In this document: positions 26,088 through 36,836 of the stretch, piece after piece
How positions within the stretch are numbered: position 1 is the first letter of the stretch
Layout: every line of letters begins with the position of its first letter
Source: Clostridium pascui
GTDB lineage: Bacteria > Bacillota > Clostridia > Clostridiales > Clostridiaceae
Direction: 5' to 3'
Assembly (NCBI RefSeq): GCF_016908015.1
Contig: NZ_JAFBDB010000005.1
Location: 291,831-355,830, forward strand
Length of the DNA stretch: 64,000 bases
Made by a program: the position numbers and the translations under genes
Notes under the pieces: model-generated
What the model was told of the DNA's origin: nothing
Database searches by the model: none
Seen by the model: the letters and a program-made list of their open reading frames with translations, nothing else

Positions 26088-26705
26088 ATGTCAAAAGACT
26101 CTATAGATAAAAGATCAATTCACACAAAAAAAATAATAAAATATACGTTATTAGATTTAATTAAAGAAAAGGGATTTAACGAGATATCTGTTACAGACTT
26201 GACCAAAAGGGCTAATATTAATAGAGGAACATTTTACATACATTACGCTGACAAATATGATTTATTAGAGCAAGTTGAGGATGAATTGATAAAAGAAATT
26301 CAAGAGCATGCACAAAATGTAGATTGTTTAGATTTGTTAAATATGAATATCATGAATAAACCCAATCCATTTTTAATAAAGCTTCTTGAGTATATCAAAG
26401 AAAATGCAGGTTTTATTAAAGCTATTTTAGGACCAAAGGGAGATCCTATATTTAGGATTAAACTGAAAAATCTTATAAATGTTAATTTGTTCGAAAAGCA
26501 CCTAGCTAATAAATACAATTCGCAGGATATGTTAGTTTCAAAAGATTATTTTATTTCCTACGTACTCTCAGCTCACCTTGGAGTAATTATGTACTGGCTT
26601 GAAAACGATATAGAAAAGTCTCCAAGAGATATAGCACTAGTATTATCAAAATTATCTATGCTCGGACCTTTAGAAGTATCAGGTTTAAAAAACGCTAAAG
26701 ATTAA
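26088..26705 (+). CDS. TetR/AcrR family regulator
   Basis: A 205-residue regulator with an N-terminal HTH (TLLDLIKEKGFNEISVTDLT, then RANINRGTFYIHYADKYDLL). The C-terminal ligand domain ends with a segment containing YWLENDIEKSPRDIALVLSK, similar to the TetR_C_7/8-type clostridial group. ATG follows GAGG. It diverges from the MCP gene, and its own upstream region contains the 44-bp palindrome. It converges on a MATE gene, which could be a target, but the gene order does not prove this. Confidence 0.88.
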   Translation: MSKDSIDKRSIHTKKIIKYTLLDLIKEKGFNEISVTDLTKRANINRGTFYIHYADKYDLLEQVEDELIKEIQEHAQNVDCLDLLNMNIMNKPNPFLIKLLEYIKENAGFIKAILGPKGDPIFRIKLKNLINVNLFEKHLANKYNSQDMLVSKDYFISYVLSAHLGVIMYWLENDIEKSPRDIALVLSKLSMLGPLEVSGLKNAKD

Positions 26706-26754
26706 ATGTAGTTACACTTTTAAATTTGATTTACTGAAATCTACAAATTATTAA

Positions 26755-26791
26755 GAGATTTACTAAGTTTAAATTAAACTTAGTAAATCTC
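26755..26791. terminator. Bidirectional terminator between TetR and MATE genes
   Basis: A perfect 16-bp stem (GAGATTTACTAAGTTT / AAACTTAGTAAATCTC) with a 5-nt loop lies between converging genes. Confidence 0.85.
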
Positions 26792-26847
26792 CTACATAAT
26801 GCTGATACTATATTTTAATTTATTGCCCTAGTTATATGATGATATAC

Positions 26848-28251
26848 TTATCTTAATTTTATATATTTCCATTTCCCTGTTTTAAATCTTACATAAACAA
26901 ATAGCCATCTTACAAATTGATCTACAAATACCGCCATCCAGGCTCCTGTCAGTCCATATCCACATATGTTGACAAATATATGTGCAAGTGCAACTCTGAT
27001 TAGTATTGCTCCAAAAAATGTAGCTATTAAAGGCCAAAATGTATCTCCTGCTCCTCTTAGTCCTCCTGCTAATATAAGCTGAGATGACTGAAATGGTTGG
27101 ACTAATGCTATTATTTTTAAGGCTATAGATGATTTCTTTATAATCTCTGGATCATTTGAATATAATCCTACAAGCTGCGGACCAAAGAAAAAGAATATTA
27201 CAGCCATAAAAGTAGATATCATTGATCCAATTTTTCGTGTTTCTTTTGCATAATTTTCAGCCAGAGAATATTCTTTAGTTCCAAGGCTTCTACCTACTAA
27301 GGATGAAGCTGCTATACCAAAGGCCTGACCTGGCTGAAATGAAAGACTTAATATATTTAGTGATATTTGATGTGCTGCGTAAACAATGGTTCCAAGTCCT
27401 GCAACTATTTTTACAAATAAAAGCACGCCTACCCTTAAAGCCATTTGTTCTAAAGAAGCAGGTACGCCTATCTTTATTAAATTATACATTATATTTTTAT
27501 CAAATTTAAAAGGCTTTCTTAAATTAAGCCTAATGATACTTTCACTCTTTATAACATATCTAAATAAAAGTATACTTGCAACTACATTTGATATAGCAGT
27601 AGATATTGCCGCTCCAGTAATGCCAAGGCTTGGAAATCCCAAAAGACCATATATAAGAAGTGCATTACCAATAACATTTAAAAAATTTGCTTTCAAGTTT
27701 ATCTTCATAGGTATTTTTGTTTCGCCAATTCCTCGAAGTGATGCTGATATAGACATACTAAATGATTGAAATATGAATCCTATCATAATAATTTTAAAAT
27801 AAGTTTTCCCAACTCCTAAAGTATCAGATTGTGCGCCCATAAACTTCATAATAGGCTCAGTAAACATTATCCCAAGGATTGATAGAGGTATTGCTAACAT
27901 CATCAAGCTTAACAACATTACATGTTTTAGTGTAATTTCTATTTTTTCATTCTTACCGCTGCCCAGATATCTAGCAACCATAGCTGTACCACCTACATTT
28001 AGTGCCTGAACAAGAGATAATCCTATAAATAAAGGTTGATTTGTTATACCTACAGCTGCAACAGAAGCTGCTGCTACTCCATTATCAGTTATTCTTCCAA
28101 GCATCATCATGTCTATCATACTAAAAAGTGATCCTAAAAGAAGTTCTACAAGAACAGGCCATGCAATATTAATAACATCAGCTCTTGTAGAATTTTTAAG
28201 CCACATAAACAGTTTGTTTTTAGAGGTATTTTTATATTCTAAGTCAGTCAT
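26848..28251 (-). CDS. MATE family efflux transporter
   Basis: A transporter of about 467 residues and 12 helices. The duplicated MATE halves are visible at residues 25-60 (INIAWPVLVELLLGSLFSMI) and 245-280 (KIGVPASLEQMALRVGVLLF). Start choice between ATG codons at 28269, 28257 and 28251 is uncertain; AAGAAG spacing favours 28251 (MTDLEYKN). Substrates of this branch (NorM/DinF-like) are cationic drugs or metabolites. It converges on the TetR gene and has a separate upstream region. Confidence 0.86.
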   Translation of the reverse strand: MTDLEYKNTSKNKLFMWLKNSTRADVINIAWPVLVELLLGSLFSMIDMMMLGRITDNGVAAASVAAVGITNQPLFIGLSLVQALNVGGTAMVARYLGSGKNEKIEITLKHVMLLSLMMLAIPLSILGIMFTEPIMKFMGAQSDTLGVGKTYFKIIMIGFIFQSFSMSISASLRGIGETKIPMKINLKANFLNVIGNALLIYGLLGFPSLGITGAAISTAISNVVASILLFRYVIKSESIIRLNLRKPFKFDKNIMYNLIKIGVPASLEQMALRVGVLLFVKIVAGLGTIVYAAHQISLNILSLSFQPGQAFGIAASSLVGRSLGTKEYSLAENYAKETRKIGSMISTFMAVIFFFFGPQLVGLYSNDPEIIKKSSIALKIIALVQPFQSSQLILAGGLRGAGDTFWPLIATFFGAILIRVALAHIFVNICGYGLTGAWMAVFVDQFVRWLFVYVRFKTGKWKYIKLR

Positions 28252-28427
28252 TATCATTCTTCTTTCCATAACTTATTTATACACTTTTTATTGTACAATA
28301 CATTATCAGCACTTTAAAACATATTTCCCATAATAAAACCTTGAAAAACTTATTTTTATACGTTTACTCAAGGTTTATCTTTGAATAATTTACTTTTTTA
28401 TACATAATCCATTTATGATAAAAATAA

Positions 28428-28453
28428 AACCCTGAAGAGTATTCTTCAGGGTT
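28428..28453 (-). terminator. Terminator of ybgC
   Basis: AACCCTGAAGA / TCTTCAGGGTT with a short loop is followed by TTTTATTTTTATC on the minus strand. A second weaker inverted repeat (AAACCTTGA / TCAAGGTTT) lies at about 28336-28374. Confidence 0.85.
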
Positions 28454-28465
28454 ACTATATTATAT

Positions 28466-28882
28466 TTATTTAAGGCTTTCTAATTTACTCCAAAGTTCCG
28501 GATTTTTCTTTTTAATATTTAGTATTTTAAAATTCTCTTTGTTCACAAACGCTTGAAGAGTCTTTCCACTTGCAATAAGTTTACCATCTTTTTCTCTTAT
28601 AACGTCATATTGCAATGCCACCTTAATTGGACTTAGCTCTTCTAAAGAAGTCTCAATTATAAGATTATCCGCATATTTAGCTCCTTCAATATATCTGCAT
28701 TGTGTTTCAACCAGTGGCATCATTATGCCCATATCTTCTATATCCTTATACGAAACACCTGATCCAACTATAAAATCTTCCCTTGCAGTTTCAAAATATA
28801 CATAATAGTTAGAGTGATGCACAATTCCCATTTGGTCTGTTTCTGCATACCTAACCTTTAGTCTTGTTGTACTTTTATACAT
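28466..28882 (-). CDS. ybgC: Acyl-CoA thioesterase, YbgC/4-hydroxybenzoyl-CoA thioesterase type
   Basis: A 138-residue hot-dog-fold protein. The active-site segment is RYAETDQMGIVHHSNYYVYF, with the catalytic Asp/Glu and His-His-Ser-Asn pattern of the YbgC group. The downstream strand ASGKTLQAFVNKENF closes the fold. It hydrolyses short- to medium-chain acyl-CoA or acyl-ACP thioesters. It lies 53 bases downstream of ftsH on the same strand and has its own AAAGGAATGAG site. Confidence 0.92.
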   Translation of the reverse strand: MYKSTTRLKVRYAETDQMGIVHHSNYYVYFETAREDFIVGSGVSYKDIEDMGIMMPLVETQCRYIEGAKYADNLIIETSLEELSPIKVALQYDVIREKDGKLIASGKTLQAFVNKENFKILNIKKKNPELWSKLESLK

Positions 28883-28935
28883 AAAAAACTCATTCCTTTC
28901 ATTAGTACTTAAGGTTCACTCTATATTTTTTCAAC

Positions 28936-30858
28936 TTACGTGTTACTCTTATTTAAAACTTGTGTTTCGACATCTTCCAACACTTCAGATTTATCATCAT
29001 TTAAAACTTCAGTCTTATCACTATCTAAAACTTCTGTGATGCCACCATTTAAAATTCCCATGAATTCATCACCTGATATAGTTTCTTTCTCCCACAAATA
29101 CTTTGCCAATTCATGAAGCTTATCTTTATTTTCATTTAAAATATCAATTGCTTTTTTATAAGATTCTTTAATTATCTTTAAAACTTCTGCATCTACCTTT
29201 GCTGCAGTTTCAGCAGAACAAGCAAGGGATGCATCTCCTCCAAGATATTGATTTGATACAGTTTCTAGCGCCATCATACTAAAATCTTCACTCATACCAT
29301 AACGTGTAACCATTGCTCTAGCAATTCTTGTTGCTTGCTCAATATCATTGGAAGCACCTGTGGTAATAGAATCGAATATAATTTCCTCTGCAGCACGTCC
29401 ACCAGTAAAAGTAGTAATTTTATTAAGCATTTCTTCTTTAGACATTAAAACACGTTCGCCCTCTTCCACCTGCATAGTATATCCGAGTGCACCAGAGGTT
29501 CTAGGGATAATAGTAATTTTATGAACAGGTGCAGTATTCTTTTGCTTTGCAGCAACCAAGGCATGCCCAATTTCATGATAAGCAACAATGAGTTTTTCTT
29601 TTGTTGGAACAACAGCTCCCTTCCGTTGATATCCAGCAATAACTGTTTCAATAGATTCATCAAAGTCAGATTGATTTACCTCTATTCTGTTGCTTCTTAC
29701 CGCTCTTAATGCTGCCTCATTTGCAATGTTTGCAAGTTCAGCACCTGATGCTCCAGAGGTTGCCCTTGCTACTTTATTATAATCAATATTTTTATCTACT
29801 TTAATTTTTTTAGTATGAACCTTTAAGATTTCTTCTCGTCCCTTTAAATCAGGAAGCTCTACCGGGACACGTCTGTCAAATCTACCAGGCCTTAAAAGAG
29901 CCTTATCTAGTATTTCAGGACGATTAGTTGCAGCAAGAATTACAACTCCCTTGCCCCCATCAAATCCATCCATTTCAGTCAATAATTGATTAAGTGTTTG
30001 TTCTCGTTCGTCATTTCCAGTCATACCAGAATTATCACGCTTTTTTCCAATAGCATCAATTTCATCAATGAATACAATGCAAGGAGCTTTTTCTTGTGCC
30101 TGTTTAAATAAATCTCTTACCCTTGCTGCACCCATACCTACAAACATCTCAACGAACTCAGATCCGGAAATAGAGAAAAATGGAACTTTTGCCTCACCAG
30201 CAACTGCCTGAGCAAGAAGTGTTTTTCCTGTACCTGGAGGACCAACCAATAGTGCTCCCTTTGGAAGTCTTGCTCCAATTTCCTTGTATTTATCAGGTCT
30301 ATGCAAAAAGTCTACAATCTCAGTAAGCGCTTCTTTTGCCTCATCTTGGCCAGCAACGTCTCCAAAGGTCTTACCTGTTTGTGCAGCAACGTACACTTTG
30401 GCATTACTTTTTCCAAAACTCATTTTATTTCCCATGCCACCCATTTTCTTTTGCATCATTCTTCCAAGTATCTGTCCCATTCCTATGAAAAAAACCATTG
30501 GTAAAATCCAATTCATTAAAAAATTAGTAAGTGGAGAATTTTCTTTAGGAATTACTTTTGAAAATTTTACTCCAGCAGTTTTCAAACTATTTACAAGATT
30601 AGGATCATCTAACTTTCCTGTAACATATACAGTTTTTTCTTCATCACCCTTAGAACTAAATGTAATTTTTGTATCCTGTATTTCAACAGTATTTATTTTT
30701 TTTTCATTTACCATTGTTAAAAATGTTCCATAATCAACTTCAACTATACGTTGTTTTTGAAGATTAGGCATAAGCCATGTATTTAGCATCATAAGCCCTA
30801 TAAATGCTAGTATATAATAATAAAACAGAGGACCTTTAAGTTTTTTTATATTTTTCAT
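28936..30858 (-). CDS. ftsH: ATP-dependent zinc metalloprotease FtsH
   Basis: A 640-residue membrane AAA+ protease. There are two N-terminal helices (about 10-28 and 115-135) around an extracytoplasmic domain. Walker A is [17 protein letters not shown], Walker [12 protein letters not shown], and the SRH ends in [11 protein letters not shown]. The zinc site is [13 protein letters not shown]. It degrades misassembled membrane proteins and short-lived regulators. The C-terminus is unusual: four 8-residue repeats of the form [TS][EQ]VLxxxx (about 608-639). A marR-type gene lies 33 bases upstream and is probably co-transcribed. Confidence 0.96.
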   Translation of the reverse strand: MKNIKKLKGPLFYYYILAFIGLMMLNTWLMPNLQKQRIVEVDYGTFLTMVNEKKINTVEIQDTKITFSSKGDEEKTVYVTGKLDDPNLVNSLKTAGVKFSKVIPKENSPLTNFLMNWILPMVFFIGMGQILGRMMQKKMGGMGNKMSFGKSNAKVYVAAQTGKTFGDVAGQDEAKEALTEIVDFLHRPDKYKEIGARLPKGALLVGPPGTGKTLLAQAVAGEAKVPFFSISGSEFVEMFVGMGAARVRDLFKQAQEKAPCIVFIDEIDAIGKKRDNSGMTGNDEREQTLNQLLTEMDGFDGGKGVVILAATNRPEILDKALLRPGRFDRRVPVELPDLKGREEILKVHTKKIKVDKNIDYNKVARATSGASGAELANIANEAALRAVRSNRIEVNQSDFDESIETVIAGYQRKGAVVPTKEKLIVAYHEIGHALVAAKQKNTAPVHKITIIPRTSGALGYTMQVEEGERVLMSKEEMLNKITTFTGGRAAEEIIFDSITTGASNDIEQATRIARAMVTRYGMSEDFSMMALETVSNQYLGGDASLACSAETAAKVDAEVLKIIKESYKKAIDILNENKDKLHELAKYLWEKETISGDEFMGILNGGITEVLDSDKTEVLNDDKSEVLEDVETQVLNKSNT

Positions 30859-30891
30859 TTTTATTAGTACTCCTTATCTTAATTAATTTTA

Positions 30892-31344
30892 CTATAAACT
30901 CATATCTGAATTGTTTATCTTCTGTAATAAAACATTTAGCTTTTGTAATCCTTCAATAATGTCATTTATATTTTCTGTAGATTCTGTTTTTAAACAAGCA
31001 TCAAATTTTCTTGTAAGCAAGGCTTCAATATCTAAAATAGCACTTTCTCCCTTTTCAGACAAGTGGACTTTTACAACTCTTTCATCCATTTTGTCTCGTA
31101 CACGATTTAAAAACCCTTCTTTTTCTAACTTTCTACACATAGCTGAAATATTTGCCCCTGCTACACATAAATTTTTCCCTAAGTTTCCAATTGTTTGTTC
31201 CTGTTCTCTAACATCTGTAAGTATTCTTGCCTGCATAGCAGTTAGCCCATGCTTATCATACATAGGACGGAAAATACTGTCCATATTTACCGATATATCT
31301 CTAAGCAGATTCCATATAGTATTATTAAAATCCATAACCTCCAT
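30892..31344 (-). CDS. MarR family transcriptional regulator
   Basis: A 150-residue winged-helix regulator. The recognition region is LGKNLCVAGANISAMCRKLE, followed by the wing RVRDKMDERVVKVHLSEKG. The ATG at 31344 is preferred; the in-frame TTG at 31359 is inside the GGAGGA ribosome binding region. It precedes ftsH by 33 bases and diverges from the cardiolipin synthase gene, so it may control envelope-stress or membrane-lipid genes on both sides (inference). Confidence 0.88.
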   Translation of the reverse strand: MEVMDFNNTIWNLLRDISVNMDSIFRPMYDKHGLTAMQARILTDVREQEQTIGNLGKNLCVAGANISAMCRKLEKEGFLNRVRDKMDERVVKVHLSEKGESAILDIEALLTRKFDACLKTESTENINDIIEGLQKLNVLLQKINNSDMSL

Positions 31345-31520
31345 ATTATATTCCTCCAAACTTTTTGTAAACTTTCTTCACATTATATATACAACATAAA
31401 TAATATGTTTTATAATTTATATTGTCAATATACAGAACAGTTAATTAATAAATTAGTCATAAATGTTTATTAAAGTTTTCATTTATAGTATAAATTATAA
31501 TTCAAAAGGAAGTCATGCGT

Positions 31521-33056
31521 ATGAAAAAATTATTAAGATTACTTTTTAGCAGAGCATTTTTAATTGGATGTGCTATTCTTGTTCAGATTTTTACTCTTGT
31601 TATTATGATTTGGAAATTTGGGGAATATTTCATTTATTTTAATACTATCAGCTCTCTACTCAGCGCAATTGCAGTACTGTGGATTATTAACAATAAATAC
31701 AACCCTGCATATAAGATAGCCTGGATAATTCCAATTATGTTGTTTCCTATTTTTGGCGGACTTTTTTATTTGATGTTTGGCGGGAACCAAATTAGTAACC
31801 GTAATAAACAAAAAATGAAATCAATGTATAGTAAAATGTTTAATATTTTAAATATGGATAAAAACACCTTAAATGAAATTGAATCTCAGGATAAAAATGC
31901 GGCAAATCAAGCACGTTATATAGAAAAATATTCTTTATGTCCTGTATACCCAAATTCATTTTCAGAGTATTTAACACCTGGGGAGATGAAATTTGAAAGA
32001 TTAAAACAAGAATTAAAAAAAGCACAGAAATATATATTTTTAGAATATTTTATTATCGAAGAAGGAGTTATGTGGAATTCTATTTTAGATATTCTCATAG
32101 AAAAAGTAAATCAAGGCGTAGATGTTCGTGTAATTTATGATGATTTTGGCTGCTTAACAAAACTTCCATATAAATATGACAAACATCTAGAAAATCTTGG
32201 GATTAAGTGTTGTGCTTTTAATCCTCTCATTCCAGTACTCTCAATAAGAATAAATAATCGTGATCATCGTAAAATTGTTGTGATTGATGGCCATACAGCC
32301 TTTACAGGTGGTGTTAACCTTGCAGATGAATATATAAACGCCTGTGAAAAATATGGGCATTGGAAAGACTCTGCCATTATGATTCAAGGTGAAGCCGCTT
32401 GGAACTTTACAATTATGTTTCTTTCTCTGTGGAACTATTTGAACAATACAGATGAAGACTATGAAAAGTATAAGTGTTTGTCCGCTGATGTAAAAGCATT
32501 TGAAAAGGATGGCTATATACTTCCTTTTGGTGATAGTCCTTTAGATGGGGAAGCTTTAGGTGAATCCGTATATATGAACTTAATTAACAATGCAAAGGAT
32601 TATATCTACATTAATACTCCTTATTTAATTCTTGACCATGAAATGACTGTTGCTCTATCTTTGGCAGCAAAACGTGGAGTGGATGTTAAAATTGTAACTC
32701 CTTTTATTCCCGATAAAGCCTATGTTCATACAGTAACTCGTTCATATTATAAACCTTTAATTGAAAGTGGCGTAAAGATTTATGAATATACCCCTGGCTT
32801 TATTCACGCTAAGTCTATTGTAGTAGACGATGACTTTGCTATAATAGGTACCATTAACCTTGACTACAGAAGTCTTTATCTTCACTTTGAATGTGCAGTA
32901 TGGATGTACAAAACAAGTAGTATTCTTGATATTAAGGGTGATTTTATTGATACACTGAAAAAATGTAAATTTGTTGATTTAAATCAATATAGAAATTTAC
33001 CCTGGTATAAAAAGATTATGACATTAGTTTTACGTGTATTTGCACCGCTGATGTAA
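31521..33056 (+). CDS. cls: Cardiolipin synthase
   Basis: A protein of about 511 residues. There are two N-terminal membrane helices (about 10-30 and 38-58) and a third hydrophobic stretch (AWIIPIMLFPIFGGLFYLMF). Two phospholipase-D HKD motifs follow: HRKIVVIDGHTAFTGG and HAKSIVVDDDFAIIGTIN. It joins two phosphatidylglycerols to give cardiolipin and glycerol. ATG codons at 31515 and 31521 are both possible; the AAAGGAAG site fits the second better. It is monocistronic. Confidence 0.94.
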   Translation: MKKLLRLLFSRAFLIGCAILVQIFTLVIMIWKFGEYFIYFNTISSLLSAIAVLWIINNKYNPAYKIAWIIPIMLFPIFGGLFYLMFGGNQISNRNKQKMKSMYSKMFNILNMDKNTLNEIESQDKNAANQARYIEKYSLCPVYPNSFSEYLTPGEMKFERLKQELKKAQKYIFLEYFIIEEGVMWNSILDILIEKVNQGVDVRVIYDDFGCLTKLPYKYDKHLENLGIKCCAFNPLIPVLSIRINNRDHRKIVVIDGHTAFTGGVNLADEYINACEKYGHWKDSAIMIQGEAAWNFTIMFLSLWNYLNNTDEDYEKYKCLSADVKAFEKDGYILPFGDSPLDGEALGESVYMNLINNAKDYIYINTPYLILDHEMTVALSLAAKRGVDVKIVTPFIPDKAYVHTVTRSYYKPLIESGVKIYEYTPGFIHAKSIVVDDDFAIIGTINLDYRSLYLHFECAVWMYKTSSILDIKGDFIDTLKKCKFVDLNQYRNLPWYKKIMTLVLRVFAPLM

Positions 33057-33059
33057 AAA

Positions 33060-33091
33060 ATAAGGAATTTCGCTTTTGCGAAATTCCTTAT
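33060..33091. terminator. Bidirectional terminator between cls and htpG
   Basis: ATAAGGAATTTCGC and its complement flank a short loop between two converging genes. Confidence 0.87.
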
Positions 33092-33094
33092 GTA

Positions 33095-34975
33095 TTACTT
33101 CATCAGTTTGCAAATATTATTAGTGAATTCTACCGGATCACTTATAGGTAATCCTTCAATAAGAAGTGCTTGGTTATATAGAACACTTGTGTATAAGTTA
33201 AGTTTATCCTTGTCATTTTCATAAGCTTCTTTTAATGACTTAAATACATCATGATTTATATTTATTTCTAAAGCTTTATCTGCTTTCACATTTTCATTAT
33301 TTGGCATGGAATTTAATATTTTTTCCATTTCTATTGTAAGTTCCCCTTCGCTAGAAAGACATACAGGATGATTTTTCAATCTTTTTGATGCTTTAACACT
33401 AGCTACTTTATCAGATAAAATGTTTTTCATATATTCAAATATTTCTTTTGTTTCCTTATCATCTACACTTGAAGAATTATCATTTTCTTCTGCTTCTATG
33501 CCTAATTCACCGCTTGATACAGACTTAAATTCTTTATCTTTGTAGCTCATTATCATTCTTACAGCAAATTCATCTATGTCATCAGTAAAGAATAGTATTT
33601 CATATCCCTTATCTGATACAAGTTCTGCTTGTGGAAGCTTTTCAATTCTTTCAATTGATTCCCCTGCAGCATAATAGATATATTTTTGCTCTTCAGGCAT
33701 TCTAGAAACATATTCACCTAAAGTAACCATCTTTTTCTCTTTTGATGAATAGAACATTAATAAGTCCTGAAGCACCTCTTTGTTACTTCCAAAATCACTG
33801 TATACACCATACTTTAACTGTCTTCCAAAGGACTTATAAAACTCTTCATATTTATCTCTTTCATTTTTTAGTGTATTTTCTAATTCACTTTTTATTTTAG
33901 ACTTAATATTTTTAGCAATTAGCTTTAACTGTCTATCATGTTGAAGCATTTCTCTAGATATATTAAGAGATAAATCCTCTGAATCCACCATACCTTTTAC
34001 AAAGCTAAAGTAATCTGGCAATAAATCGGCACACTTATTCATAATCATAACGCCATTTGAATATAACTCTAACCCTTTTTCATATTCTCTTGTGTAAAAA
34101 TCATACGGCATTTTTTCTGGAATAAATAAAATTGCATTATAGCTTACTGTTCCTTCAGCTTTAATATGGATATGTTTTAATGGTTTATCAAAGCCGTAGT
34201 GCTTTTCAGCATAAAAATTGCTGTAGTCTTCATCTGTAAGCTCACTCTTATTTTTTTTCCATATAGGAATCATGCTGTTTATAGTTTCTTCTTCTTTATA
34301 ACTTTCATATTCTTTTTCACTGCCTTCTTTAAGTCTGCTCTTAGTTACATCCATTTTGATTGGGTATCTAATGAAATCAGAATATTTCTTAATGATAGAT
34401 CTTAATCTATATTCTTCTAAGTATTCATCAAAATTTTCATCTTCTGTGTTTTCTTTTATCTTAAGTATAATTTCTGTACCAATTGAATCTTTTTCACATT
34501 GTTCAATAGTATAACCTTCTGCACCCTTAGATTCCCACTTGTAAGCTGTATCACTTCCAAAGGATTTGCTAATAACAGTAACAGTATCAGCTACCATAAA
34601 CGCAGAATAAAATCCTACACCAAATTGACCAATTATATCATAGCCATCTTTAAGTTGATTTTCCTTTTTAAATGCTAAGGATCCACTCTTTGCTATAACT
34701 CCAAGGTTTTCTTCAAGCTCCTCTTTTGTCATTCCTATACCAGTATCAGAAATCTTGAGTATTCTATCCTCCTTATTTATATCTAATTTAATATAGTAAT
34801 TATCTTTTTCAAATGTTAAAGAATCATCTGTTAGCGCTTTGTAATAAATTTTATCAATTGCATCACTAGCATTAGAAATAAGTTCTCTTAAAAAAATCTC
34901 CCTGTGCGTGTAAATTGAATTAACCATCATGTCTAAAAGTTTTTTAGATTCCGCCTTAAATTCTTTTGTTTCCAA
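33095..34975 (-). CDS. htpG: Chaperone HtpG (Hsp90)
   Basis: A 626-residue Hsp90. The GHKL ATP site is formed by [28 protein letters not shown] and [18 protein letters not shown]. The middle domain includes [15 protein letters not shown]. It is an ATP-driven chaperone. The start codon is TTG, 8 bases behind GGGAGA. A perfect CIRCE element lies 50 bases upstream, so HrcA control on heat shock is expected. This is not universal for htpG and is worth noting. Confidence 0.96.
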   Translation of the reverse strand: METKEFKAESKKLLDMMVNSIYTHREIFLRELISNASDAIDKIYYKALTDDSLTFEKDNYYIKLDINKEDRILKISDTGIGMTKEELEENLGVIAKSGSLAFKKENQLKDGYDIIGQFGVGFYSAFMVADTVTVISKSFGSDTAYKWESKGAEGYTIEQCEKDSIGTEIILKIKENTEDENFDEYLEEYRLRSIIKKYSDFIRYPIKMDVTKSRLKEGSEKEYESYKEEETINSMIPIWKKNKSELTDEDYSNFYAEKHYGFDKPLKHIHIKAEGTVSYNAILFIPEKMPYDFYTREYEKGLELYSNGVMIMNKCADLLPDYFSFVKGMVDSEDLSLNISREMLQHDRQLKLIAKNIKSKIKSELENTLKNERDKYEEFYKSFGRQLKYGVYSDFGSNKEVLQDLLMFYSSKEKKMVTLGEYVSRMPEEQKYIYYAAGESIERIEKLPQAELVSDKGYEILFFTDDIDEFAVRMIMSYKDKEFKSVSSGELGIEAEENDNSSSVDDKETKEIFEYMKNILSDKVASVKASKRLKNHPVCLSSEGELTIEMEKILNSMPNNENVKADKALEININHDVFKSLKEAYENDKDKLNLYTSVLYNQALLIEGLPISDPVEFTNNICKLMK

Positions 34976-35024
34976 TTAAATCTTCTCCCTTCGTAATAAA
35001 AATCATATACTTTGTCATTTATTA

Positions 35025-35051
35025 TTAGCACTCCTGCTCGACGAGTGCTAA
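35025..35051. promoter_or_regulatory. CIRCE element (HrcA operator) upstream of htpG
   Basis: TTAGCACTC-N9-GAGTGCTAA is a perfect match to the consensus CIRCE inverted repeat. Confidence 0.95.
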
Positions 35052-35196
35052 CCCTTAATTTTTATATATCACAATTAAAATCTTATGTCAATACCTCTTA
35101 ACTTATCCTACTTGTTCCATTAAATCATCTTTGTTGATTGTCCAGTTATCAATTCACCTTGAAATATCCTAGAACCGCAGTAAAATCTTCCACTTT

Positions 35197-36669
35197 TTAT
35201 CTTCCATATAATTTTGCAATCTTCCGTATCTTTTCTGCCAGTTCAGTGGTAAATTCATTTTCTAATAGCCGCCATCTCCAGTTATCCCCAACTGTTGCTG
35301 GTGTATTAATTCTCCCTTTGTTACCTAATCCCAAGTAATCTTGCATTGGTATGACTGCTAAATCAGCAACACTTGAAAGCGCTGATCTAATAAACTTCCA
35401 ATTAATATCTTTTTCACTGGCAATATCTAAATAGTCTATGGCAAACTTTTTGTCCTGAGGGTTAAGGTTTTTATACCACCCTAAAATGGTTTCATTATCA
35501 TGGGTTCCAGTATAAACTACAGAATTTCTATAATAGTTGTGCGGTAGATAATCACTTTCTTCTCTAGAATCAAAAGCAAATTCTAATACTTTCATTCCTG
35601 GATATCCCGTTTTCTTAACAAGCTCTAAAACACTTTCTGTCAAAAATCCTAAATCTTCAGCAATTATGTTCAAACTACCAAGCTTAACTTTTAACTCTTT
35701 AAAAATATCATAGCCCGGTCCCTTTTTCCAGACGCCATTTTCTGCTGTAATTTCACCATAGGGTATAGAATAATACTCATCAAAACCTCTAAAGTGATCT
35801 ATACGAACAACATCATATAGATTGAACGAATGTGCAATCCTTTGAACCCACCAAGTGTAAGAAGTGCTTTTATGCTTATCCCAATCATAAAGGGGATTGC
35901 CCCATAACTGTCCTGTTTTTGAAAACGCATCTGGTGGGCACCCTGCAACTGCAATTGGATTCCTATTTTCATCCAGTTGAAATAATTCTGGATGAGACCA
36001 TGCATCTGCACTATCAAAAGCAACATAAATTGGGATATCTCCAATAATTTTAATACCGCATTTATTAGCATAGTTTTTTAGCTTTAACCATTGCACTGCA
36101 AAAATAAATTGTAGAAACTTGTGAAATATAATTTCATCTGAATACCTGTTTCTAAACCTTTCCATTGCATCAGTTTCCCTAATTTTGATATCATTTTCCC
36201 ACTTACTCCAACTAATACCTAAAAAATGATTTTTAATTGACATATAAAGAGCATAATCATCTAACCAGTAAGAGTTTTTACTCACAAACTCCTGAAATTC
36301 TATTCGTTTAATAATATCGCTTCTGACATATGCGGTTTTTAATATCCTAAATCTTGATAAATATATTTTTTCATAGTTTATGTATCTATCATCATCCCCA
36401 AAGTCATAGGCATTACATTCTTCCCTAGTTAAATAACCTTCATCTATTAGCGTTCCTAGATCAATAAAATAAGGATTACCAGCAAAAGTAGAAAAGGATT
36501 GATATGGTGAATCCCCATATCCTGTAGGACCTAAAGGAAGTATCTGCCAGTAACTCTGCCCTGCCTTTTTTAACTTATCTATAAACTCATACGCATTTTT
36601 CGAAAATGATCCTATTCCATACTTTGATGGTAAACTAGCAATTGGTAGTAATATTCCGCTGCTTCTCAT
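35197..36669 (-). CDS. malQ: 4-alpha-glucanotransferase (amylomaltase)
   Basis: A 490-residue GH77 enzyme. N-terminal RSSGILLPIASLPSKYGIGS and GYGDSPYQSFSTFAGNP are diagnostic. The catalytic nucleophile is in VRIDHFRGFDEYY, the acid/base in NIIAEDLGFLT, and the stabilising Asp in YTGTHDNETILGW. It disproportionates maltodextrins in glycogen or maltose metabolism. No other glycogen genes are in the window. ATG follows a GGGGG run. Confidence 0.96.
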   Translation of the reverse strand: MRSSGILLPIASLPSKYGIGSFSKNAYEFIDKLKKAGQSYWQILPLGPTGYGDSPYQSFSTFAGNPYFIDLGTLIDEGYLTREECNAYDFGDDDRYINYEKIYLSRFRILKTAYVRSDIIKRIEFQEFVSKNSYWLDDYALYMSIKNHFLGISWSKWENDIKIRETDAMERFRNRYSDEIIFHKFLQFIFAVQWLKLKNYANKCGIKIIGDIPIYVAFDSADAWSHPELFQLDENRNPIAVAGCPPDAFSKTGQLWGNPLYDWDKHKSTSYTWWVQRIAHSFNLYDVVRIDHFRGFDEYYSIPYGEITAENGVWKKGPGYDIFKELKVKLGSLNIIAEDLGFLTESVLELVKKTGYPGMKVLEFAFDSREESDYLPHNYYRNSVVYTGTHDNETILGWYKNLNPQDKKFAIDYLDIASEKDINWKFIRSALSSVADLAVIPMQDYLGLGNKGRINTPATVGDNWRWRLLENEFTTELAEKIRKIAKLYGR

Positions 36670-36787
36670 TTTGTCCCCCCTTACTACATCAGCATTATAA
36701 TAATCTAACTTTACAATATTATATTACTTATAAATTTGATTATACTGCATTTTATTCAAATCACACTTAACTTTCTAGTAACAAAAA

Positions 36788-36812
36788 GGCTAGTCATTTT
36801 TATTTGACTAAC
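36788..36812 (-). terminator. Terminator downstream of the GGDEF/HD-GYP gene
   Basis: GGTTAGTCA / TGACTAGCC type stem (one G-T pair) lies 25 bases after the stop, followed by TTTTTGT on the minus strand. Confidence 0.7.
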
Positions 36813-36836
36813 CTGTTTTAAATTTATTTAATTGGT

